This document shows positions 12,776-26,525 of a stretch of 64,000 nt of DNA, piece after piece. The stretch lies in NCBI GenBank assembly GCA_008508345.1, contig QNGE01000117.1, positions 174,653 to 238,652 of the forward strand. Direction: 5' to 3'. The notes under the pieces are model-generated. The model was not told the DNA's origin. It did no database searches and was given only the letters and a program-made list of their open reading frames with translations. Both the position numbers and the translations under genes were made by a program. The DNA is from Paragonimus westermani (lineage: Eukaryota; Platyhelminthes; Trematoda; Plagiorchiida; Troglotrematidae). Every line of letters begins with the position of its first letter. Within the stretch, counting starts at the first letter, position 1.

Positions 12776-13667
12776 TATGTTAAGTCTGTCGATTGCGTCA
12801 GCTACCTCAAAGAAGTCCCGTAAGCTGTGTTTTGTAACTTCTGTCCGAAACGTTTAGGGAGGTGTGATGGCCATCTAGCATGCAAGCGATCGAGTGAGTT
12901 ACACATGTCTAAAATAGGTAGAAGAGACTGACCAACTCTGTGATCCTTAGATAACCCGTAATGCCTGGGTACTGTGGTTCCAGTAAGTCAAGTGCGTTCG
13001 AAAGTTGATAAGTCGATTATCCCTTTTTTTAATAGACCGCAGTATTTTCGGCAGTACTTTCTCCGTTCGGTGGTTTTTGTCTTGCACTCACCTTTATTCA
13101 AATCGTAGAAAATACTGTTTTCATTTTACCTCATATTTTCAGTTATTAAGGTGTGCTTTCACGTTAGAAGATGATTGAAGGTGTTACTCGTTTTTTTTCG
13201 TTCCGTCTTGACTGTTGATAAATAGCCAAAAACGAGTTTGTTCGCTACACCGTTTTTTGGTTAGTGTTCTGGGGATTTTCAACCATGCAATTTTGTTCCA
13301 GCTATTTTTCTTATATAGATGTGTACTCCATTTTTCCAGCACAAAATTTCCCCACCCCTTTCTTACTAAATTTGTTCCTCGCTGTCATTCGGCTTGGTGT
13401 ACGCGCATGTTTGACCACCGAATCGATGTGTCAGCCTAGTAGGCATCACCAACGCTGCACACAACTGACCTTGAGCATTTTTTTTCGAACATCGATGTTC
13501 GAATCTATGCGATCAGAACAAACAAGCTGCGGTTGTGTCGCTTTTTTTGCGACATCAGATAGATACGCATATTGCTGGTCTTTGTGTGCAATGTCTGTGA
13601 AGTCTGTCTGTGAAGTGAGTGCATTTAATGACGCGAGGCACTGAAAGCCGTAAGGAAGCTGTCTCGC
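12776..13667. other. non-coding stretch, no gene seen
   Basis: T-rich plus strand. A 126-codon plus-strand open frame at 13264-13644 overlaps a 92-codon minus-strand one, and neither shows recognisable motifs or splice borders. Confidence 0.4.
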
Positions 13668-13902
13668 TGATGACGCCTTACTCTCACTTGCAGCTCGGTT
13701 GTGTTGTTTGTAAGGTGTAGGCACCTTGATGCTGAATGTTTGAATAGGGACGTAGTCATTTTCAGTAGTTAGGTCCCTTCCCGTCCCCTTCTTTTTCCTT
13801 CTCTCTTTCTATATAGGGTTTGCTGTTTCTTCATGGTTGTGTGGCAGTTAAGCATTAGTGTTAACCACTGATGTATTGCTGTCTATGATGATGATGATGA
13901 TG
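13668..13902 (+). repeat. dispersed repeat ending in an (ATG)n tail
   Basis: Shares blocks with 61168-61320: GATGACGCCTTACT, then AGCTCGGTTGT, a pyrimidine-rich stretch, then TTCTTCATGGTTGTGTGGCAG. It ends in a trinucleotide run of about six ATG units at 13885-13902. A short minus-strand copy of its end lies at 32372-32432. Ending in a simple trinucleotide array is typical of the 3' ends of RTE-like non-LTR elements, so this could be a truncated 3' end of such an element; that assignment is inference. Confidence 0.7.
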
Positions 13903-15610
13903 ACGATACACCAGCATAATGTTGGCGAATAGCCTTAACACCGAGGTTGTACTGTTCGGCAAAATTCCTCTCTCTCCCCGGGGTTATTCGAGTTGCTTAC
14001 ACCCCTTGTTGTACCAACGCCTGGAGGATATGCACTTTTATCGGCAGATGGCAAGCCCACGGCCTTTAGGGTGGTCAGGACGCCATGCTACTTTAGTGAC
14101 TGCGTGATTGATACACTGACTCATTGTATGGGGTCCCTTGTTATTCTGCCAGCATGTCAGGTCAGCCAGTGGAATCGTACATACGGCAAGCTCTAAGCAT
14201 GTTTTGTGTGCCGCTTCATTACTGGCTAACCGACATAAGCAACAGTACCCCTACTGACCGCCCAGATTAACAAGTAACAAGCAAATGCCACGGTCTGCAT
14301 CCACATTACTACCGTTGCAGGCAATCACTTTTGTCACAGTGAAGAATCAAAGTGGCTGTCTATTGTGTATATGGACACATTTCTCGGTTTCGATTTTTTA
14401 GTTAATTATTTGATTCCCACACAAACCCGCGGCGCAAGTCATCCCGTAAGCTTAAGTGAACACCATGTCCGGAGTGTCAAACACACAAGGAACAACACGA
14501 TCAATATAAGTTCGTCCTGAGGAGGCGCGTTTTTGTTGTGACGCGAGCTCAACCTCCGCACAGGGCTGTATCGGTCGGTCAGCGCTTTATCACCTTGAGC
14601 TATCATTCTCGACGGACGATACGGAGGGTATGGGTTCTTTTCACTGAGACCTTGCAACTCAAGTCATTGACAGTGCAACCCAACAAGGCCAACTCATTCG
14701 TTTCGGTTGACCAAATTACGGCTTAATTGTGGGCTGAATCACAATTGCCTTACAATGTGATTGGATCCATCGTTGAATCGCTTACTTTTGCGTCTCAACG
14801 TGTACTTCTGCATCTAACTGCTTCTTTTGAACTCGTGACTCATCGGTCTGTCTTCCGCATGCCAACTTGTCGCTCAGTTTTGGTATTTGACAGCTGGCGG
14901 ATCTGACTCCATGGAATTGCGCTTAGTCGAGTGAACTGTTGACTGATTAACTGAACGATATTTGGTAGTTATGAGAACTTGGCCAGTGCGCATACGTAAA
15001 AGTGCGGTGAGCTCTGAACGCCAACCATGCTCCTTTCAAGTCCGAAGCAATCAACGGTTGCTCACTGCTCCTGTCTCTTTCTGTGGATGAAACTTCATCT
15101 CTCATTTGCGGTACTGCTATGATCGGCGTTGCTTGGAATCAATCAGATTTGATTTACTATCGACCCTAGCCGAGATGATGACGGAAACAAGAAGGAGAGG
15201 AACGGGACCTTGGTTAGTGATCATACGGACCGATTAAGACGTGTATGTGCCGTGCTATGCTGGGTGTATACACAGTGGTAAAATTAATAGCCCCAAAGTT
15301 CTCAGCCTTACTCAGCTGGTGGACCGTCACAACTCAAAATATCAGTTTTGTTGAAAATTTATTGGACGACCTCCTTGAGAGTGACTACCTTAATGAGTTC
15401 ACGAGTTCTACCATAGTCACTTCCGGTGGAAGACGAGCACGTCTTTTTGTGAAACATGGACAACTTTTTTAATGAAAATTGATCAATCGGTTACCATTCT
15501 TATCCACGAGACGTTTACAATACGCATGACGTTTGTTTTTTGTTTTCTTTTGAATTCAATGTTTTTATGTGTGCTAATCTGTCACATTATTTGCTTTCAA
15601 TCGCATCAAG
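13903..15610. other. non-coding stretch upstream of first recognised DDX11 exon
   Basis: No recognisable coding exon. A 75-codon plus-strand open frame at 15245-15472 does not match DDX11 and lacks a donor site at its end. Presumably intronic. Confidence 0.4.
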
Positions 15611-15887
15611 TCCACCTTGGTTGAAGTCAGTTCGGCTTGCTCAATTCCCAAACCACCCTATCGGTCCACGAACAACCTGGATGGTGCCAGTTCTAGTCTG
15701 TTTAGATTCCAATCATTTCTGGAAGCTTTGGTTATCGGTGAGGAGGATGCACGCATTTTGATCAATCCATCACGACAGAACATGGAAAATCAACCGGAGG
15801 ACCAGTTAAACTCGAAAGATGGGCAACTGGATGCCAAAGATCCTTCATTGTATTTTACCGTACTCAATCCAGGTCACTATCTTCAAG
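15611..15887 (+). CDS. DDX11: DDX11/CHL1 helicase, internal exon a
   Basis: First recognised exon of the fluke DDX11 homologue, an XPD-family Fe-S DNA helicase that acts in sister chromatid cohesion and replication-fork repair. The residues FRFQSFLEALVIGEEDARI and LYFTVLNPGHYLQ align with the part of DDX11 just before the VIAGGTMQP segment. The exon ends at a strong donor (AAG|GTTAGTGAG) in phase 1. The 5' border is uncertain: acceptor AGs end at 15610 (phase 0) and 15630 (phase 2), both in frame; 15611 is chosen because it follows a better pyrimidine tract. The Ser/Asn/Gln-rich stretch between the two conserved blocks is a variable linker. Exons for Walker A, the Fe-S cysteines and the DEAH box are absent from the window to the left. 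Confidence 0.88.
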
Positions 15888-18800
15888 GTTAGTGAGATTT
15901 GTGTGTTCTCCATTCATGCTTACTTGTGATAGATTTTCAACTGGTTGGTACACGATTGGGATTTTTAGACATGACACTCCAGCTCAAGCTTATGTGCTGT
16001 TTTTCTGAGGTGCTGCGATCTGTTTTTGTCTTACGGGATAATTCGAAGAACATCACACGATTCAGCCATTAATTGTGAGAAGAGTACCACGTCTTGAGCA
16101 CATTCCAATATTCAGCTTATTAACCACATTGAAACGCAGCTAACGAAGGCACGGTCATGTTATTATCAAAGTATTAGTAACAAACGTTAATCAGAGCGCT
16201 CAGATTTTCTGACTTAATTCTTCATACTGGTTTCTCTTTGTCTCGGTAAGCTGCCATGGGAACACATGGAGACAGTCCGAGTAATGTGAGAATGAAGTTG
16301 ACGTAGTGTGGAACCATGGACTCCAAAATACGTTTAATATGTTTATTATTCAATCGTATTGTCACCTTCTGTTTTTTTGGTAAGATGAATGCAATGTTTC
16401 CAAGAGTAGTCTCTAGTTCACTGCTATTGTTCAACATAACATTCTTGATTGCTTTATCACCGGTTGTTTTAGTTCAAAAAATGGAAATCACTGAGTGGAG
16501 GTTTGAACATGTGACCCTCATGATTTGAGTTGAAACCAGTCATATGGGCAATTGTTCAGGTTATACGTCTTATCGAGCTCAAGTTCCGATGGATCCGATG
16601 GAATCATCGCCTAAGGCAGTAAAACACATCTATCTAGTAGGCAATTCTTGGCTTAGATATAGCAAAAAAACACCATTTGTATTTATCTGTCCAACGATCC
16701 GATATAGTAACAATCAGCCTATCAGATTACCAGTGTGATTCCATTTGCGTTCTCTTTGTTTGGCTACTGTACGACAGTGCATTTGCGTAGTTTAGTCTTG
16801 ATTGTCTTGTTAACTGAAATCTGAAGTTTGTGTGATTTGTTCTTAAGGAGGAAAAACGGCTTAAAACCAGGCCATCTTCGTATTATCGCTAGTGGGCTGT
16901 GTGATGAGATCACGGGTCATGGTAGAGTATAAAATAAAGCCATACTCTTCATTATCTACTCGTCTACAACCTGAAATCTCCAATCTTTATCTCACCACGT
17001 AAATACCTCGCTTTTCTCTACTGATATTACAATAGTAAGTGGTCTTCGACACCGACTGTGTGTGTTTCTATCTCCCCTTTACTGTTCACATTCCACCCGT
17101 CATTGTACGTTCAACCATCTATGTGAGCTGGCATGGTCACTCTGCCGACCTAATCTTCACTCTCCTCCCGTCTTTGTTAGGATTGCTAAACCACAGAGTT
17201 TTTTGTTACTCCGGTTTTCCCATGTTAATATGATCTTCAAATTGCTAAACGTGTAGTTGTCAAACAATATTGCAGTGTATATAGCATTTATATTGATTTT
17301 CAATTGTAATCAGATAGTCCTTGGACTATGGATTCACACTTTCCGTGTAATTTCCCGTATTATGTGATGGTAGAAGCTATTTGAATTGAACTGCGTAATA
17401 CTTGCACCCACTTGTGAACTTGCGAATTGGGAAATCTCGTGCAGACAAACATTTGCTTGCCATTCAAAGTCAGGGAAAAGAAGCTAATGTAACTGTGTAC
17501 CACTATAGTCATTTCAGCAAAACATCTCTGACATATGACAGCCAAAATTCAACGTGGTAACGATCAATTGTCGTGCTGAATGGCATGAACCATTGCTGCA
17601 GCTTCCGAATATGTTCTGTCGTGTCAGAAAATGCGTCAAAAAATGGTACATTCAGGTGATGACTTTCAGCTCTTAGTCGCAGATAATTCAGAATCAATAC
17701 GACGAATCAGACAGTCTGACTTAACGTTATTTATGGTATGTTCATCGAACTGTTGATGTTGGGCGAACTGAGTGTAGTTCTCGCCTCGTTAACCTTGAAA
17801 TCGAATGGGCGTTTCCTGTTTGGTTTTATGCGTTCCGTTTCCATGCATCGTCTCTAACTTTCTCTTACCTTCCCGAGGTCGTGCATCCAAGACCTATAGT
17901 ATTAAACATACCATTTTTAGTCTCCATTTTTCTGTATGCTATCTGTCCTACAATTATAAAAGCCTCCGCCTTTCCGATGAAAATTCGACAGTTGTGTATA
18001 GTATGTTCCAACTTTTCCATAAGTCAGAATCAGCTAGTCCTAATGAGAGAAATGTTCCATTACAAACACGTATGATGAGGTACATAACTTCATAGTAAGA
18101 ATGACCAAAATCTACTTCCTCAAAATTGTGAGGTCACTCACATTCTGGTGCCTTATGTTTAAATTTCTTTTCAAAATTTCAGTGCAACGTTTCTCAAACG
18201 GTGAAATCAGAAACGCCATGATGCACGACTTATACTATGATAGATTTCGATGTATTCCCATAACTGAGTTCTACACACTACTGAACAGACCACATCAGCT
18301 CGAGAATACAAAACATGTTACAATGAAATATCAGCCGTCTACCAGTATACTGATCTTACCATTGATATACGATGCTTTCTGAATTGTCGATTAGAGGAAT
18401 CCTGCTCGGACAGTCATTCTACTAAATCATTTGACGGATTCCATGTGAGACAATGGGTTGGGTGGGTAAGTGAGTCAAAATGCGAAATTTCTGGTCTTCC
18501 GGCATGACTGCAGCTCAGCTGGTAGAACAGTTGCCATGTCTGGGCATGCTGTTTTCGTTGCTGGCTCGAATCCAACCGAGATTCCGATTGTTCGCAATTC
18601 TGTCTCTTCTAAGTTCTTTTTGAATTCACCGGATGGGCTTATGTTTTCTGGCAACAGTCGATGGCACATACTGAAGAGATCGTCGATTGGTTGCCATTTA
18701 TATCCACTACATCTTTACGTTTCCAATACTGGTCGTAAATTTTAGGACAACCACGTGGAACCAATTCTGGCTGGTACGCCGATGATATATTTCTCATTTG

Positions 18801-21800
18801 GTCCTCTCGCTGATGTCGAACTTTAATTTAGAGTGGTATTATAAATGTGGGACAACCTGTATAAACATCCTACCGATTAATTGGCTAACCGTATCAGCCT
18901 TGGAATAGTTCATGAACCGGAAGTGCAGACTCGTCATTGTTCTCGTGCTATTGGTCTGTTGGAACCACGATGGTCCGTAGATCATGGTGAAATAATTACG
19001 AGCGCACAGCCGCTGTTAACGAGCTGAATTCAATCGAACCGTCGTAATTCTGGAAAATTCATGAGCTAGCTTAAACATCGTTTCATTGAGCCTTGTTTTT
19101 TACTTTCTTATGGTGACTACCATCCAAATAGCCTCTGGCAGTACATTGAAGAACTGTTTAGGAACGCTTATTGGTTCTTATTTACAATTTTTAAGTGAAT
19201 GGGCGGCACAAATTCTTAATCTGTCCCAAACGGAACCATCTTCCAGATGGGTGGAATTTCCCGTTTAAAGCTGTTTATTCCCATGGATTCTAAACTCCTT
19301 GAACCGGACCAAGTTGAGTTGGACACATTGAGTTAGACATAACAAACGTGCGGTCGTAGTTAGTCACTTAATTTCGCCTAAAGAAAGTTTTCTTTTATGG
19401 ATCGTGACTACCATCGGGCTAAGGCCAACCACTATTGGGCACATTTGTTGAATTCTGGATAATTACAGATTTGCGGATGGATTGATTTTGAACATTGAAC
19501 ATTGTTACTGTGAGTATTTAATGTTCCATTTTTTTCGGTCATTCTTCAAACTTGGCGATAACCGACACTCATTTAAGGAAAATATGACTTAAAATTAGTC
19601 GCTTTCATTCATCTGAAACAATTCATCTTTGAAAGAAACGGTTTAAAAGTGCATTTCCGCTTCGTCCATGTAACATTGAATGCTTTGCTCACGTTTGTAA
19701 GAGGTCATCAGTAAAGTGTATTATTTACACGTTTCAACGATCATTCGATGTACATTGATTTGTCATGGATTGTTCTTTTTAAATTCAGGGAATAGGATTA
19801 CGTGTCTATATTTTCCAGGTCAGCAAAGCAAGCCTAAGACTGAGTTTCTACGTCGTGTGTCGATCAGGTTTTAGCTTATCTGAGTAGTGTGTGAAGAATG
19901 TTCAGTGAGAGTTTTGTGTAATTTTGCGATGCGCTGGGTGATCAGTGCGTAAACTAGCCAAATTTGATCTGAGAGGTCTTCTGAGCCTTTTTTCCTAGTA
20001 GGAAGGAACAGGTCCGTTCCAATCCTTGAAAGTTTCGTGTATGGTTTTGTAAGTTTGATTCTCTGAAGAAAATAATTGATAGAGAAAATTAGCGCATTCT
20101 GAAGGTTTGTTTCTCTTGGAAAAAACGTTGTACTTGTGTTTATTCGATAAAGCCACACCTCATTGTCACCTTTGTCTTTCCGTGTGCTCACTATTCAACG
20201 ACTGTGGCCCGGAGTTTGAGCACTCCAACTTTCCCCTCGTCAAAATTATCGTTCTTATCTGTCCTGACACTGGTGAAACAAAGACATCACTGAGTTCTAG
20301 ATAGATCTGATCCATCCATCATAATGAAAATTAGTGAATTGACTGTCTTTTGAAAAAAAAAAACCGGAACGTTATTGGTAGTTACCTGCGTTTTGGTTTT
20401 AATCGTAGTGATTCGGATTGAAGAATAAGCTGTGTAACAAATTGACACTCGTTGAACAGGTGGCGCAATCCACTTCACATTTAGCTCTTACTAACCATTC
20501 CGGCTGGAATTCGAACGTGATCTGCACCATGTAAGCCAGCCCCCTCCCCCAAAATTGCAATCAGAGCGATCTGTCCCGGCTCGGTCTAAATGCTATATTG
20601 CCGAATATACACAGCAAACAATTATACCGAAGATGAGTCACTGTCGTCTTGGTTGGCTGCTGTTTTGTACGTACACAGGGTTTGTCGCGTCTGCTGTGGT
20701 GATCTGATTGGTGGACAGGGCAACAAACTAGAGCAAAGTGCATCCACCGGACACGTTCAGTAATTTTTCGATTCATTGTTGCCGTGTTGACCGGGTATCA
20801 CCTCATATAGAACGTAGAAAACTTGTAAGACCATGCTAATCAAACGCTTCAAAAGATGCTCTTCCCAGATTATAAAGATGGTAGATTCTAACTAAATCGT
20901 GACACCGATCCTGAGTGCAAATTAAAAGCTATCATGTTTTGACTGTTGTGATAAATGAACGTGATCGATTGACTCCCACACAAGGGCCGATAACGTAAGG
21001 ACTAGTGGAGGAATTGTCTGAGTCGGTCAATAGCACCAGGAAGGTTTGGAATAAACTCGACAGACTGAGTCAGCGAGACAGCAAGGTGTAGTGGATCATT
21101 CAACACTTATACGTGCTATTCAAAAACGCCGTAGTGAATGCTGTAAATACACGGTGATGCGTAGGCTCACTGCCCACGTAAGTACGTGTTTTGTTTTCAC
21201 ACACTGGCGGTAACCGGTGCCGACTAAAAATGTGGTGAGCGTTCATCATTCATCATTCTTATGTTTACACACAATCTGCGCTGGAGTTAAGTTTGGGATA
21301 CCGTCGTAGTGCGAACTACATCCTAATCCATCCTGCACATGGCCGACGGTTGACACAGACGATTGTTCCTTTCTCTGTCGACAGTCGTTGCAGTTTATGG
21401 ACAAAGGCGTAGCTTCCAAGGCAAATCTCACGTGATGTTTAGCCCATCTGAGTGATAGCACAACTAGGTGTGCAGTTGATCAACGATCCATCGCATATGA
21501 CAGTCCTGATATCTCATCGTCTTCCAAGTGAAGCCATGACCACAGTGTGTCGATGAGGGGCGCTCATCACGCCACGTAAAAAAGCTGTGGTTAAAAGCAT
21601 GCGAAATGTTTTAAGTGGATTAATGAAAGCAACAGCATGTTGCGCTCCGTCCCCTAACCCTCTCTCGTCGTCTTTTAACCTGTGGTCAATCTTTTTAGGC
21701 GTTTCACGTTATTTTTAGCCACTGGATCCGTTAGCGTGAAGGGTGAGCCATCGATTTCGAACTTTTTCTGCATTACGACATTCGGGCTGTTTCTATGTCA

Positions 21801-24713
21801 CATGAAGTGTGAATACCACCCTCGCGGGACAGGCGAATGAGCATACTAGTATGTGTGCTAATGTGTACAAGGGTACGCAAACATTGCGTTAGGCTTACAC
21901 TGTTCAGTCAATCAGCGCGTTTGTTGTGCTATGTGAACCGTCGGATAGCCGCGACTGACTAAAATGCTGTGATACGGTTAAAAGCTTGTGGTCACAGGTC
22001 AGAAACAATGACCGTGATATAAAAGCTATGATGCAGTACTAAATCATGGCGGGAAAAATTGTAAATTGTCTAAACTAGTACTTATGCAGTGGATATCATG
22101 CCATCTTGATATTAAATTTGTGGAGCCTTATGATGGACCTAGTATCTCATCATTAATCATAAATCATTGTTTTCTCTTCTGGAACTTCAGTTTTATTCTA
22201 CATGGGAGAATGTGTTTTGTAACACTGATCCAGTTCGCACTATATTGTCTAATCATTCAGTCGAAAAGTTGTACAAATTGTACGGATAGCCAAGTCGTTT
22301 AAGGTTTGATAACTCTGATAGCTGGCCGCTTGTTTGATGCTAATGATCAGAATGCTTGGTTAGGCAGTGATTCGCTGCTGTAGAGCACCTGAAAATGTAT
22401 ACTGACTGGACCTTGCTATTCGTTTATTCAAGCTGTCCATTTGACATCCGATAAGGAAGCGGTTACTGTCTTTGTGACTGGAAACTCAATTATAACCGGT
22501 TGATTCTCTTCATTAGGCTCCAGAGGTATGTTGAACTGAATGCAGTTCGCTGAAAAATTTCGACCACTTCCTTGTTTTGAATGTTATCATATCTTCAGTG
22601 TACAATGTTGATCATGAATTAATCACGAGAATTGCAAAGGCACACTTTGTGTTCGTCAACTTTTGCCATAGACGACGTCTGGTTTCCAATAGATGGAGAG
22701 GTGTTTACTGTTTTATGCCATACGCCCTTTTCTGTCGTTCGGAAATCGTGTCGGTCATAAGTGGAATGTGAACAGCCTTACTGTGTTTGGTCATCGGTTT
22801 TTCGTCTGTTATCTTGTCACACTGAGGGACCCGGGGTACGTGATCAGCTGATTTAGTGATAAATGTGCACGATCTGTGATAGTTACGTAGTGTTAGCTCA
22901 GGTTTTACCGCGATGGCCTACATCATTCGTTGGTGGTCTACATTAGCGGTCGCATTATACCGTGATGTATTCGAACGGTGATTTTGTCTCGAACCCTTTG
23001 TGAGATTCGTTAAGTGCTGCTTTTCAAAATAAGGAGACACATTGATCATTCGCCTATCTGGTTAAGTACGCCATTCAGTATGGCTTGCCCTGTAACCAGC
23101 GGATTGTCAAATCTTCCAAGTGGTTTTTTTTTCAGCACCGTCCTTAGGATCTACCATCTAAGCGCTGAGCCGGACGGCCCAAATTAGAACGCGTTTATGT
23201 CTCGCGACCCCAGCATAAGTCTACTCAGCGTTTTATAAGTAGCCTGTACATATTGCGCACGCATTTATGTGGCATTATGAGGAAGTATCAGCTGACATTC
23301 ATTTCGTCTTGAGCAGTTAACGAGGTAATTAGCACACCTAACCACAACACCGTGCGACCACTACACAGGTTGCGCCATCCCCACTCTCCGAAAACATGTG
23401 CACGGCGAAAAAATCGAACACAAGTTTGAAAGGCGTAGCGTGAACACGTCTGTGAAGAAGCTCACATACATCGAAATGTGAGTGACGTTTTGGTGAAGCG
23501 ATAATGCCGGCCCGGATTAACAGTCTTAAACGGAAATAGTCGGTCGGTTTGTAATTCTCCCATGCCATATGATACAATTTTGGTGAGTCAAGAGTTGAGC
23601 TTTTGAGCATTGATGTATTTGAACATACAGTGCTAAACAACTTCAGGCACCAAGCAGTGCTAACGGTTGTTTCCTAGGAAGCCAATTTTCACATGTGAAC
23701 GACCCTCAATTTTGTTGCACTTAACACAACACAGAGTCTCGAGAGTTAGAATAGGTGTTTCTTGCTGAATCCCTTCTTGATAACTATACCGATGGCACTA
23801 TAGAACTGATCCTGGTCAGTTTACCAAAAATGATGAAAATCCAGTTTCATCCGTCATCAAAACATCCATTGTCATGTAAGGCGGGTGGGAAAATATTCAA
23901 CCTGCACGGTTTTGTCAGATCGTGGTAAAATTGACAACCTACAAAAAACGAGACGTGCATTAGCATGATGATCAGCGGTAGTTTTGAGAATGCTCAGAAC
24001 CACGAATTGTGAGTAATGATCAAAACGTAAATTCTGATTTCACCACATTGGATCAGTTTCTCCTATCAGTTATCTCCCCACACATATTTGAGAACATTAT
24101 TTTTCAACTGAAAAGTCACCAGGATACATTACATTGCAACAGTTTAGATGTTTGTTCACGAAATACATGCATTATACTGGCTTTCCTGTAATGTCGATCT
24201 TCATACGATTAGGTGGCTATGGCGCATACTCGCTTTGGTTTCGTACAGACGCGAATATGCCCACGTAGGAGTCGGGGATTGACTAGGATGAACGTGTACC
24301 AATAAGTACCCCAATCTTTCCGAATTGATTGTCAGTGTATCCTGAGTCACTTAATCGAGGTGTTGGAGGGGAATTGAAGAAGCATGTCCTTTTATGCTCA
24401 TTGCTGTATTTTTTCTCGTTACTTAACTAAGAATCAGAGCATCAGATAAATTTTCACTTCTCTGGCGCGTTAGTCCTGCACATTTGAGCGTAAAACTGTA
24501 CAATTCGCAACATACCATCAAAATGATTGTTATGACATTAGATGTTGTTTTAATTCTCCCACGGGTTTATTTTTACCTGTACTCTACACATCTTGTGTGC
24601 CTGCTACCCATACTTTATGATCGAAGTCACTAAGTTGTGATTTGAGCTGGCACATTGTTAGTTAGTAAGTGCTGTTGATTCGTTTAAATCACTAATGCAC
24701 TCTTATATTGTAG
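15888..24713 (+). other. DDX11 intron, 8.8 kb
   Basis: Phase-1 intron with donor GTTAGT and acceptor TATTGTAG. It contains a tRNA-like repeat near 18507-18580. The remainder shows no recognisable gene; short open frames (for example 17805-18095 and minus 19871-20191) have no identifiable features. Confidence 0.8.
18507..18580 (+). repeat. tRNA-like repeat (SINE head), family 2
   Basis: A box-like AGCTCAGCTGGTAGAAC at 18512-18528 and B box GGCTCGAATCC at 18563-18573, spaced as in a tRNA. The sequence does not fold into a convincing complete tRNA, so it is called a tRNA-derived repeat and not a functional tRNA gene. A minus-strand relative lies at 28565-28640 with the matching blocks GCAAC and CTGTCCAAAC. 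Confidence 0.65.
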
Positions 24714-24925
24714 ATCTCGTGAGAGAATCCCGCTGCGTTTTGCTTGCTGGCGGTACCATGCAACCCTTTGACGAATTGCTTCAACAGGTATTCCAACCTG
24801 CGGGAAAGTCAACTGACAAGATAACGACTTTCACATGTGATCATGTGATTGACTCCAGGTGCCAACTGAAAGTCTTCCCGATTGTGGAAACACGTGACGG
24901 TCAACCGTTGGAGTTCACTTTCCAA
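24714..24925 (+). CDS. DDX11: DDX11/CHL1 helicase, exon b (LLAGGTMQP segment)
   Basis: Encodes the start of the second helicase (RecA-like) domain. LLAGGTMQPFDELLQQVF corresponds to the DDX11 segment VIAGGTMQP. It is followed by the conserved FTCDHVI and, at the end, QPLEFTFQ, which matches the family consensus. The acceptor is TATTGTAG|ATC. The codon split by the preceding intron (G plus AT) gives Asp in HYLQ-D-LVRESR. The donor is CAA|GTCAGT, phase 0. At 212 nt it fits exactly between phases 1 and 0. No stops or frameshifts. Confidence 0.95.
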
Positions 24926-26433
24926 GTCAGTCCGGCTGTTTGAGCTTGTATACCGGTTTCTGATTTTTTTTTCATACAAACACGGTGCCCCAGTGACAAG
25001 TGATTAGCATAAAATGCGTGCATCTTACCCGGCAGCCAAAAACAATGCGCATAGTAATCAGGGTCGGATGTAAGTCTTTTTTGACATCGGATAGCCTCAG
25101 CTTGCTCTGAACATTGGAGGTCATATCTGGTAGAAGTTTCGCCGGTGATCAACGATTATGAATGCACTGTCAGCTGTTTTTTCTCATTTTCCCCTTCTAC
25201 CTTAGACATGTCTTACATGACACCATTGTACTTTTGCCTGTAACCGTATATTCTGTGTGACTGAGCCTTCCGATTACACTTATTCTGTTAAATAAGATGT
25301 TTACCTCTGTCATTCACTACCCAGATTTATTTAATTCGCATTTCCTCACTTTGGACGAGCCATTTATATCGTTCAGTATTCAGTTTTTGTGTATCGGAAT
25401 TATGGTGACTGCACGGACTGTGATGAGTTACGTAATCGCCTTATGGTTAGACTTAGGTTCAGAAATGCGGTCTACCCAAAAACTCAGCTGGTAAGCTTAA
25501 TATCGAAACTCAGTGTTGCTATCTTTGTGAAATCGATATTTTCTTAAAGGTAATGGAGGCAACGGCTCTGTTAGGAGCATCACTAACAGTCGGCAGTGTT
25601 ACCGCCCCCTTGCCGAGTTGCAGGCAGTTTTGTTCATATCGATTTGTTAACAGCGCGAATTGTCAGCGTTCTGTTGAACCACTATTGTTGCATGGGATTA
25701 TCGATTTATTTTTCCTCGGAATCAATCTTATACAATACAGAGCCTAAGATCTGAGTATGCTGTTGATCAGAAGTATACGGGAGCACATCATGCTCAGTGA
25801 ATAAACTGAAGTGCTTTACTACCGTTTTTCTAGAATTTCAGGGTGCTAGCCCCCAAGCCAGCATCCTATCAAGAACGTTCGATTTTTCCTCAAGTAAAGG
25901 TACTCCATGCCGAGGACCTGGCTATTGCGTTGGGTAAACTAGAGCAAGGGGTGTCTGATCGACACAATGAAATCTTACTGTCTTAAGGAAACCAAACTCT
26001 TTTTCGGAACGAACGGTGGCATTCAAATTGGCGATTGCTATTGAGTGACAGCCCTGTTGCGTGTTAACCGGAGTGTTCGTTAATGTCCTCCGCTACTTTG
26101 ATTCAAACTGCTTGGTTGCTTAAATCTGACACGCGTTCATGCAACTTGTTCTGCTCACCATCTCTTGCAAGCAAAGTCGTCGCATAACAGTTGTTCGCTG
26201 TTCTAACTGGCTGGCGTTATTCGACTCCACTTTTACCCATAATAGCTTGCGCGTGAGCCTTGTCTAGCTACACTTTTTCCAACAAGAAAACTGCTTCAGT
26301 TAACTTTCATTACAGTCCGAATGGGATTCGAATAGACAACCGCTCACGCTATGAGCTGAAGTTGTCATCCGCTCGGTCAATTGTCTTTTGAGCATTATAA
26401 CGCAGAACGACCGAAAAAATGCATTTGAGCGGT

Positions 26434-26505
26434 AACGATCCCTACGAAGATGTTATATCTCGGAGAGACCGAGCAAACACAGTTGTGCTGGAACGATCCC
26501 TACGA
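26434..26505 (+). repeat. 14-bp direct repeat upstream of the LTR
   Basis: AACGATCCCTACGA occurs at 26434-26447 and again at 26492-26505, 58 bp apart, ending 20 bp before the LTR start. It may be the last part of the retroelement interior or a chance tandem duplication. Confidence 0.6.
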
Positions 26506-26525
26506 CGTAATACTACTGTACGCGC

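Noticed and set aside
15245..15472. 75-codon open frame just before the first recognised DDX11 exon, as the preceding exon
   Set aside because: It does not resemble the DDX11 region expected there (INLFKxxRYC...SRKLxGF), and has no donor site at its end.
18507..18580. Functional tRNA gene
   Set aside because: A and B boxes are present, but acceptor and anticodon stems do not pair convincingly, and a diverged copy exists elsewhere in the window. A tRNA-derived repeat is the better reading.
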